From a bacterium (GTDB taxonomy: Bacteria > Krumholzibacteriota > Krumholzibacteriia > LZORAL124-64-63): DNA of 64,000 bases. A program made the position numbers and the translations under genes. The stretch lies in contig JAAEQC010000057.1 of the NCBI GenBank assembly GCA_024231905.1, positions 1 to 64,000 on the forward strand, read 5' to 3'. Shown piece after piece: positions 25,328 through 32,193 of this stretch; within the stretch, counting starts at the first letter, position 1, and each line of letters opens with the position of its first letter. Below the pieces are notes generated by a model. The model did not search any database. It was not told the DNA's origin and saw nothing but the letters and a program-made list of their open reading frames with translations.

Positions 25328-26054
25328 ACGAGCCCCCCTGGAATCGAGGAAGACGAACGTGGAACACAGCAAGTTGAAGCAGGAATTCGGCAGGAACATC
25401 CCCCAGACCCCCTTCTTCGTGGCGGTGGCGGGCAACATCGGCGTGGGCAAGAGCATGGTCACGACCCTGCTGGGCGAGGTCTACGGCTGGCGCATGTTCT
25501 TCGAGCCGGTCATCAACAATCCGTACCTGGACGACTACTACAAGGACATGGAGCGCTGGAGTTTCCACCTGCAGGTGTACTTCCTGAGCAAGCGCTTCGA
25601 GATCCAGAAGAAGATCATCGACAATCCGCGCTCTGCGGTGCAGGACCGCACCATCTACGAGGACGTGGAGATCTTCGCGCCCACCCTGCACCGGCGCGGT
25701 TGCATGGATGACCGGGACTACGAGAACTACCGCGAGATCTTCCGCAACATGACGGCCTTCCTGAAGGCCCCCGACCTCATCATCTACCTGCACAGCGAAC
25801 CGGAGACGGCCCTGTCCCGCATCCGTCAGCGCGGGCGCAGTTGCGAGAGCGAGATCCCCCTGGACTTCCTGCAGGACCTGCACGCGGCCTACGGCGACTG
25901 GATCGAGCGGGCGCCTGCCCTGTGCCCGGTGCGCATCGTCGACACGGAGAAGATCAACCTGCGGGACGACATGGATGCCCAGCGGGCGCTGCTGTCGGAC
26001 ATCCGCCAGGTTCACAAGGACCTCGCCGTGGCGGCGGGGGAGGTCACGGAATGA
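25317..26054 (+). CDS. Deoxynucleoside kinase family protein
   Basis: 245 residues. The P-loop GNIGVGKS lies near residue 40, after VAVAG. The base/sugar-binding motif DRTIYEDVEIFA (the ERS/DRS element) and a LID-like RIRQRGRSCE match the deoxynucleoside/thymidine kinase family. It phosphorylates deoxynucleosides with ATP in the salvage pathway; base preference cannot be read. The start at 25317 is set by GGAGGTGA directly upstream; an ATG four codons earlier lies within that ribosome site. It ends overlapping the adenosine deaminase start (ATGA). Confidence 0.85.
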   Translation: MRAERAPLESRKTNVEHSKLKQEFGRNIPQTPFFVAVAGNIGVGKSMVTTLLGEVYGWRMFFEPVINNPYLDDYYKDMERWSFHLQVYFLSKRFEIQKKIIDNPRSAVQDRTIYEDVEIFAPTLHRRGCMDDRDYENYREIFRNMTAFLKAPDLIIYLHSEPETALSRIRQRGRSCESEIPLDFLQDLHAAYGDWIERAPALCPVRIVDTEKINLRDDMDAQRALLSDIRQVHKDLAVAAGEVTE

Positions 26055-27157
26055 GGGCGGGCGGACACCGGCCCAGCGACCTGTTGCGTGGCGCGGGCAT
26101 CCCCGACCACGTGCTGGAGGCCCTGCCCAAGACCGACCTCCACGTCCACCTGGACGGCTCCCTGCGCCAGGAGACGTTCGTGGAACTGGGAACCGCTGCG
26201 GGCATGGACATGTCCGGTGGCGACAAGGCGATCCGCGCACGCTTCTTCCCGCCCGAGCGCGGGGCCACCATGAACGAATTCCTCAGCTACTTCGAGCACA
26301 CGGCGGCCATCCTGCAGTCGGCGGAGAACCTGGAGCGCGTGGCCCGGGAACTGGCCCTGGACTTCGCCGCCGAGGGCGTCTGGTACGCCGAAGTGCGTTT
26401 CTGCCCGTTGTTCCACAATCGCCGGGGACTGACACCGGACCAGGTCATCGCCGCCGTGCGAGCGGGGCTCGACGCGGCCGAGGCGGAGGCGGGCATCCAC
26501 ACCGGGATCATCGTCACCGGTCTGCGCACCATCGAACCCGAGGCATCCATGGAAGTGGCCAAGCTGGCGGTGGACTGGAAAGGCCGCGGCGTGGTGGCCT
26601 TCGACCTGGCCGGCGACGAGGCCGACCATCCGGCCAAGCGCCACCTGCAGGCCTTCTACCACGTGCTGAACAACAACCAGAACGTTACCATCCACGCCGG
26701 AGAGGGCTTCGGCCCCGAGTCCATCCACCAGGCCCTGCACCGCTGCGGCGCCAACCGTATCGGCCACGGCACGCGCCTGGAGGAGGACCGCGAGCTCATG
26801 AACTACGTGGCCGACCACCGCATCCCCCTGGAGGTGTGCCTCAGCAGCAACCTGCAGAGCGGGGTCGTGGACGACCTGACGACCCATCCGTTCCGCCACT
26901 ACCTCCAGCGCGGCCTGCGGGTGTGCCTGAACACGGACAACACCCTCTTCGCGCGCACCACCCCGGTGAAGGAACTGCGCCTGGCGGTCGACACCTTCGA
27001 CCTGACGCTGCTGGAGACGGAGAACCTGCTGCTCAACGGTTTCAAGAGCGCCTTCCTGCCCGAGAAGGAGAAGGAGGTGCAGGTGCGCGAGGCCATCGAG
27101 ACCTTCACCTCCCTGCGTGACAAGTTCGGGCTCGACGATCGGACCGAAGTGCCATGA
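26051..27157 (+). CDS. add: Adenosine deaminase
   Basis: 368 residues of the metal-dependent hydrolase TIM-barrel family. TDLHVHLDGSLR near residue 32 gives the HxH zinc pair, TIHAGEGFGPESI the third His and catalytic Glu, and RIGHGTRLEED the proton-shuttling His. The zinc Asp is in CLNTDNTLFARTT. The residue after the zinc Asp is Asn, not the Asp of the E. coli and mammalian enzymes; I recall the same NTDN form in actinobacterial adenosine deaminases. Converts (deoxy)adenosine to (deoxy)inosine, feeding the phosphorylase gene that overlaps it as ATGA. Confidence 0.9.
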   Translation: MRAGGHRPSDLLRGAGIPDHVLEALPKTDLHVHLDGSLRQETFVELGTAAGMDMSGGDKAIRARFFPPERGATMNEFLSYFEHTAAILQSAENLERVARELALDFAAEGVWYAEVRFCPLFHNRRGLTPDQVIAAVRAGLDAAEAEAGIHTGIIVTGLRTIEPEASMEVAKLAVDWKGRGVVAFDLAGDEADHPAKRHLQAFYHVLNNNQNVTIHAGEGFGPESIHQALHRCGANRIGHGTRLEEDRELMNYVADHRIPLEVCLSSNLQSGVVDDLTTHPFRHYLQRGLRVCLNTDNTLFARTTPVKELRLAVDTFDLTLLETENLLLNGFKSAFLPEKEKEVQVREAIETFTSLRDKFGLDDRTEVP

Positions 27158-28071
27158 GCGGGACTCCGGACCGCCTGGCCATCCTGACCGAAGGCTGGCG
27201 CCGCCGGGTGGGCGCCGCGGTGGACCACCTGCGGGCCGACGGCTTCGCCGGCCGCGTAGGCCTGATCCTGGGCAGCGGCCTGGGCAACTTCGTGGACGCC
27301 ATCGAGGACGCTCACGCCGTGGAATACGGCGACATCCCGGGCTACGCCACCACCACAGTGGCCGAGCATTCCGGCCGCCTCGTACGCGGCACCGCCGGCG
27401 GTGTGCCGGTGGTCGTCATGCAGGGGCGACTGCACCCCTACGAGGGACTGCCCCTGGACGAACTGCTGCTGCCCACGGCGGTGCTCGGGGGCCTGGGCAT
27501 CGAGGCGGCGGTCATCACCAACGCCGCCGGGGGCCTGAACCGGCTCTACACGCCCGGCGACCTCATGGTCATCCGCGACCAGATCGACATGCACCTGGAC
27601 GACCCCCTGCGCGGGCTGCTGGCGGAACCTTTCGCGGCGCCCCCCGGGGCGCCGGGAGCCGAAGGTGCGGCTGCCGTCCTGGCGGAGATCGGTCGCAGCG
27701 GCGGCCTGCCCGACCTGTACGACGTGAAACTGGCCGGCTCCCTGGTGGCCGCCGGTGGGCGTGCCGGCGTGCCGGTCCACACGGGGACCTACGCCTCCAT
27801 GCCCGGCCCGGCCTACGAGGCCAAGGCGGAGATCGGTATGCTGCGGCGCATCGGTTGCGACGCCGTGGGCATGAGCACGGCACCGGAGACGGTGCTGCTG
27901 CGGCGGTTGGGCGTGCGCACGGTGGGACTGTCCTGCATCACGAATCCGGCCCGCGAGACGGGCCAGCCGCAGCTTTCCCACCAGGACGTGGTGGAGGTGG
28001 GGGCCATGGTGCGCGACCGCGTGGCAAAGCTGCTGCTGGCGTTCCTGGAGAGCTTCTCGGGCGGCAGCTAG
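27154..28071 (+). CDS. Purine nucleoside phosphorylase (trimeric type)
   Basis: 305 residues. Signature motifs are LILGSGLGNFVDAI (phosphate site), TVAEHSGRLVRGT, VVMQGRLHPYEG, VITNAAGGLN, VGMSTAPETVLLRRLGVRTV and LSCITNPA with the base-contacting Asn. These identify the low-molecular-mass PNP group acting on inosine and guanosine. An insertion of roughly 20 residues rich in Ala, Pro and Gly sits after FAAPPGAPGAEGA. It completes the salvage route downstream of adenosine deaminase and is the last gene of the operon. Confidence 0.92.
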   Translation: MSGTPDRLAILTEGWRRRVGAAVDHLRADGFAGRVGLILGSGLGNFVDAIEDAHAVEYGDIPGYATTTVAEHSGRLVRGTAGGVPVVVMQGRLHPYEGLPLDELLLPTAVLGGLGIEAAVITNAAGGLNRLYTPGDLMVIRDQIDMHLDDPLRGLLAEPFAAPPGAPGAEGAAAVLAEIGRSGGLPDLYDVKLAGSLVAAGGRAGVPVHTGTYASMPGPAYEAKAEIGMLRRIGCDAVGMSTAPETVLLRRLGVRTVGLSCITNPARETGQPQLSHQDVVEVGAMVRDRVAKLLLAFLESFSGGS

Positions 28072-28155
28072 CGCCGGACGCTCGAGGTCTTGTGGGGGGC
28101 GTGGCGACGTGGACGCGAAGCCACATGATCGATCATCTCGGCCGGAACGGAACCC

Positions 28156-29181
28156 ATGACGCCTTCCCTCGCCGGCAGACTCCTATGCTTGGGCATCCGT
28201 GGCGCGGATCCCGGTGACGACCTCCTCGAGCACGACCTGGACACCTGCGCCCGTGCCGGAGTGGGCGCCGTGATTCTCTTCGACGTGGACGTGCCGACCG
28301 GCGGGCCGCGCAACGTCCGCGACCGGGAGCAGGTGGCCGCGCTGGTCACCCACATCCGTCGACGCCTGGGACCGGACGTCCTGGTCACCATCGACCAGGA
28401 AGGAGGCCGCGCGACCCGGCTGAATCCGCGGCATGGGTTCGCCGTAACCCCGACCGCGGAGGAGTTCGCCGCGCTCGATACGGCCGCTCAGTCCGGCGTC
28501 GCCGCAGCTCAGGCCCAGCTCCTGCGCGACCTGGACATCGACCTGAATTTCGCCCCCTGCGTCGACCTGGCCCTGGAGCCTTCGAACCAGATCATCGTTG
28601 GCTACGGGCGCAGCTACGGCGGCAAGCCGGAACAGGTGATCCGGGCGGCCCGGTCCATCCTCGACGCCCACGCCGGCGCCGGCGTGGGCGCTTGCCTCAA
28701 ACACTTCCCCGGCCACGGCTCCAGCCGCGGCGACACCCACCTGGGCGTCGTCGACATCACCGACACCTGGCGGTGCGAGGACGAACTGACTCCCTACCGC
28801 GCCCTGGCCGGCTGCCCCGGCGTGGCGGTCATGGTCGGCCACTTGTTGCACCGGGAGATGGATGCCGAGCGCCCGGCCGTCCTGTCGCACGCGATCACCA
28901 CCGGTCTTCTGCGTGGCGACCTCGGATTCGACGGCGTCATCGTCACCGATTCCATCGACATGCGGGCCATCAGCGACCGCTGGTCCCCGGCGGAAGCGGC
29001 GGTTTTGGCCGTGGAGGCCGGGGCCGATCTGGTGGTCGACGGCTTCAACCTGCTGCCCGATCGGGAGCACCCCGCCGTCGAACTGGCCACGGCCCTGGCG
29101 ACGACTGTTTCCGCCGAACGCCTCGCCGAGAGCGTCGGCCGCCTGGATCGCCTGCGTGCGGAGATCGGCCGCCCCGCATGA
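28156..29181 (+). CDS. nagZ: Beta-N-acetylhexosaminidase, glycoside hydrolase family 3
   Basis: 341 residues with no signal peptide, so cytoplasmic, as expected of NagZ. Motifs: VTIDQEGGRATRL, FAPCVDLALEP, GACLKHFPGHGSSRGDTH (the NagZ catalytic His loop), and VIVTDSIDMRAI with the nucleophile Asp. It removes N-acetylglucosamine from anhydro-muropeptides during peptidoglycan recycling. Its stop overlaps the start of a sodium:solute symporter gene (ATGA), suggesting joint expression with uptake of a recycled product (inference). Confidence 0.9.
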   Translation: MTPSLAGRLLCLGIRGADPGDDLLEHDLDTCARAGVGAVILFDVDVPTGGPRNVRDREQVAALVTHIRRRLGPDVLVTIDQEGGRATRLNPRHGFAVTPTAEEFAALDTAAQSGVAAAQAQLLRDLDIDLNFAPCVDLALEPSNQIIVGYGRSYGGKPEQVIRAARSILDAHAGAGVGACLKHFPGHGSSRGDTHLGVVDITDTWRCEDELTPYRALAGCPGVAVMVGHLLHREMDAERPAVLSHAITTGLLRGDLGFDGVIVTDSIDMRAISDRWSPAEAAVLAVEAGADLVVDGFNLLPDREHPAVELATALATTVSAERLAESVGRLDRLRAEIGRPA

Positions 29182-31229
29182 ACACCCCCGGCATGGCTCC
29201 CGTCGACTGGACCATCACTGCGGTCGTGCTCGCCGGCATCGTGGCCGTGGGCCTCGTCACCCGCCGCTATATGCGGAGCGTCACCGACTTCCTGGCCGCA
29301 GGCCGCTCCGCCGGACGCTACCTGATCACCATCTCCTACGGCGTGGCCAACATCGGCGCCATCACCGTCCTGGCTTTCTTCGAGCAGAACTACGAGGCCG
29401 GCGCCACACTCATGTGGTGGGAGGCCCTGCTACAGATGGCCCTGCTGGTGGCCATGCTCACCGGCTGGGTCATCTACCGCTTCCGACGCACGCGCGCCCT
29501 GACCCTGGCCGAGTTCTTCGAGCGTCGCTACGGCCGCCGCTTCCGGGTCTTCGCCGGCGGCATGGCCTTCGTGGCCGGGGTGCTGAACTTCGCCATCTTC
29601 CCCCTGGTGGGGGCAAAGTTCTTCGTCTTCTTCTGCGGACTGCCGGCGGAGATCGGATTGTTCGGCGCGGTCGTGCCCACCTACATCCCGCTCATGGCCC
29701 TCCTGCTGGGCGTGGCCATCTGGTTCGTGTTCGGGGGCGGACAGGTGAGCGTGCTGGCCACGGACTTCGCCCAGGGCGTCTTCGCCAACGTGGTCTTCGT
29801 GGTCATCTCGATTTTCCTGCTGGTGGCCGTGGGCTGGAGCGATATCCAGGGCGCCCTGGCGGTGGCCGAGCCGGGACACTCGCGCATCAATCCCTTCGAC
29901 ACGGCGGCCATCAAGCACTTCGGCCTCATGTTCTTCGTCATCAGCTTCATCGAGGTGCTGTACGGACAGATGAGCTGGCAGGGGGAGCAGGCCTACTTCA
30001 GCTCCGCGCGGACGGCCCACGAAGCGCGCATGGGCGGCATTCTCAGGATGTGGTTCCTGCAGATCCGGCTGGTCTTCTTCCTGGTGGTGCCCATCGCCGT
30101 GTTCGCGGTGCTGCACAGCGATTCGTGGCTGCCGGTGCGAGAGGCGGCGGAGGCGTCCCTGGCCGCCCTGCCCGACCCGGACGAGGTGGGCCGCCTGCGG
30201 GTGCCGGTGGTGCTGTCGTTGATCCTGCCGGCGGGACTGAAGGGCATGATGGCGGCCATGATGCTGGCGGCGTTCATCAGCACCCACAACACCTACCTGC
30301 ACAGCTGGGGCGCCATCTTCACCCAGGACGTGGTGCTACCGCTGCTGGGTTCCCGGGGCATCCGGCCGGGCCGGCGTGTCCACATGTGGCTGCTGCGCCT
30401 GTCCATCACGGGCGTGGCGGTCTTCGCCTTCTGCTACAGCGCTTTCTTCTATGACCCGACCCAGCCGATCATGCTCTACCTGGCCATCACCGGGGCCATC
30501 TTCCTGGGCTGGTCCGGCACGGTGATCATCGGCGGACTCTACTGGAGCCGGGGCACCGCGCGCGCGGCCTGGTCCACGGCCCTGGTGGGCTCGACGTTCA
30601 CCCTGGTGAGCTTTCTCCTGCAGCGCATGAACGACGCCTTCACCCAGTCCGGCGACGAACGGGCTTTCTTCGGCTGGTTCGACGGGTTCGGCGCTGAGCG
30701 GGTCCAGGCCGCGGCCACCTTCGTAGCCGCCCACCTGCCCGACGGCAAGGAGATCCTGGGTCTGACCATGGCCTTGTGCGTGGGGACCTACGTGGTGGTG
30801 TCCCTCCTGGAGCGCAGGGTCTTCGACATGGACGCCCTGCTCCACCGAGGCCGCCACGCCATCGACGGCGAGGTGGAATACACGGGCGGCAAGGTCTCCC
30901 GGCTGGGACGCCTGCTCGCCTTCACGCCCGAACACACCCGGGGCGACCGCATCACCGCCGGCCTCACCGCGGGCCTCATCGTGGGCTGGTTCCTGATCTT
31001 CGTGGCCGGTACCGTGTGGGCCCTAATCCACCTGGGCCGTGGCGGCAGCCTGGCGGACATGACCACCGCGTGGCTGGGTTACTGGAAGTGGCGGATCTGG
31101 CTCATGCTCGGCAGCGCGGTGATCGCCACCGTGTGGCTGGGGATCGGCGGCGTGCGGGATATGCGTTTCCTGCTGCACCGGCTGCGGACCGCTGAGCGTG
31201 ACCATGACGACGACGGGATCGTGCGCTAG
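29178..31229 (+). CDS. Sodium:solute symporter family transporter
   Basis: 683 residues with about 14 predicted membrane helices, beginning VDWTITAVVLAGIVAVGLV. SSS-family features include DFLAAGRSAGRYLITISYGV, ALTLAEFFERRYGRRFRVFA, and GLKGMMAAMMLAAFISTHNT with YLHSWGAIFTQDVVLP. The substrate is not deducible. Placement immediately after nagZ, in overlapping frame, makes an amino sugar, muropeptide-derived sugar or similar solute a reasonable guess. The 3' end overlaps the convergent GH130-like gene by four bases. Confidence 0.88.
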   Translation: MNTPGMAPVDWTITAVVLAGIVAVGLVTRRYMRSVTDFLAAGRSAGRYLITISYGVANIGAITVLAFFEQNYEAGATLMWWEALLQMALLVAMLTGWVIYRFRRTRALTLAEFFERRYGRRFRVFAGGMAFVAGVLNFAIFPLVGAKFFVFFCGLPAEIGLFGAVVPTYIPLMALLLGVAIWFVFGGGQVSVLATDFAQGVFANVVFVVISIFLLVAVGWSDIQGALAVAEPGHSRINPFDTAAIKHFGLMFFVISFIEVLYGQMSWQGEQAYFSSARTAHEARMGGILRMWFLQIRLVFFLVVPIAVFAVLHSDSWLPVREAAEASLAALPDPDEVGRLRVPVVLSLILPAGLKGMMAAMMLAAFISTHNTYLHSWGAIFTQDVVLPLLGSRGIRPGRRVHMWLLRLSITGVAVFAFCYSAFFYDPTQPIMLYLAITGAIFLGWSGTVIIGGLYWSRGTARAAWSTALVGSTFTLVSFLLQRMNDAFTQSGDERAFFGWFDGFGAERVQAAATFVAAHLPDGKEILGLTMALCVGTYVVVSLLERRVFDMDALLHRGRHAIDGEVEYTGGKVSRLGRLLAFTPEHTRGDRITAGLTAGLIVGWFLIFVAGTVWALIHLGRGGSLADMTTAWLGYWKWRIWLMLGSAVIATVWLGIGGVRDMRFLLHRLRTAERDHDDDGIVR

Positions 31230-32185
31230 CCGCTGAAGCGGGCGTCCGACAGCAACTCAGCGACCGTGGTCCCGGCCAGTCCGACCACCGTGTCGGCGGC
31301 GCCGTAGTAGACGCGCACCCGGCTGTTCGGTGCGGCGAAGCCTTCCCCGTCGACCTCTTCCACCACCATCCCGCTCGGGAAGACCACGTTGGGCACCTGT
31401 CCGGCGAGTTCGTACGTCTCGCGCGGTTCGAGAATGTTGAAGGCACCGCGGGCGAGTACGCGGGTCGGGTCGTCCAGGTCCAGAAGGACCACCCCCGCCT
31501 GGTAGATGTTCGCCGCGGCGAAATGGGTCGCCACGCCGTGGTAGAGGTGCAGCCAGCCCTCGCGGGTCTTCACCGGCGGGGGACCGGAGCCGACGAGTTC
31601 GTCCCAGCGTCCGGGCCGGCCGGACATGACCGGGCCGACTTCCTTCCACGTGACCAGGTCGCTGGAAGCGGCGAGCACTATGGCGTCGCCTGTCGGGGGT
31701 GCGCCCGTGCGAGCGGTGGCGTTGGGCCGTTCCAGACGCAGGTAGCGACTGTCTACCCGCTCGGGGAAGAGCACGCCGTTGCGGCGGTCGCCGCCCGAGT
31801 CGAGGGCCACGAGTTCCCACCGTTCGAAGTCGTCCGTGCGAGCGGTGAGCAGCCGGCAACCGTCGGGAAAGTCGCAGGCCATGACGGCGTAGAGAGTGTC
31901 GTCGACGACCGTCAGGCGCGGGTCGTAGACGTGCCACGGCTGCGGGTCGAGTTCCGGGAAGGCCACCACGCGCTCGTGGACGACGACGCCGCCGCCGATG
32001 CGTTCAGCCGGCAGCAGCATCGTGGTGCGGCCGCGGGTCTGCACCCTTAAAAGCAGCACTTCGCGCCCCCGCCAACGGGCGACGCCGGGGTTGAAGACGC
32101 TGCTCACGTCCACCAGGTCCGGCCGGAACGCCGGGATGTCCGCCGGTCGCAGGATGGGATTGCGCGGATCGCGTCGCAGGGGCAC
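31226..32185 (-). CDS. GH130-like glycosidase/phosphorylase
   Basis: 319 residues of a five-bladed beta-propeller. Motifs resembling glycoside hydrolase family 130 are NPILRPADIPAF, VFNPGVARWRGREVLLLRVQ, YDPRLTVVDDTLYAVMACDF, KNGV-like RRNGVLFPERVDSRY, and WLHLYHGVAT. The family includes mannosyl-glycan phosphorylases and beta-mannosidases; the exact reaction cannot be fixed here. There is no signal peptide, so it is cytoplasmic. It lies 8 bases downstream of the large transglutaminase/esterase gene and probably shares its transcript. Confidence 0.8.
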   Translation of the reverse strand: MPLRRDPRNPILRPADIPAFRPDLVDVSSVFNPGVARWRGREVLLLRVQTRGRTTMLLPAERIGGGVVVHERVVAFPELDPQPWHVYDPRLTVVDDTLYAVMACDFPDGCRLLTARTDDFERWELVALDSGGDRRNGVLFPERVDSRYLRLERPNATARTGAPPTGDAIVLAASSDLVTWKEVGPVMSGRPGRWDELVGSGPPPVKTREGWLHLYHGVATHFAAANIYQAGVVLLDLDDPTRVLARGAFNILEPRETYELAGQVPNVVFPSGMVVEEVDGEGFAAPNSRVRVYYGAADTVVGLAGTTVAELLSDARFSG

Positions 32186-32193
32186 GGCAACTC

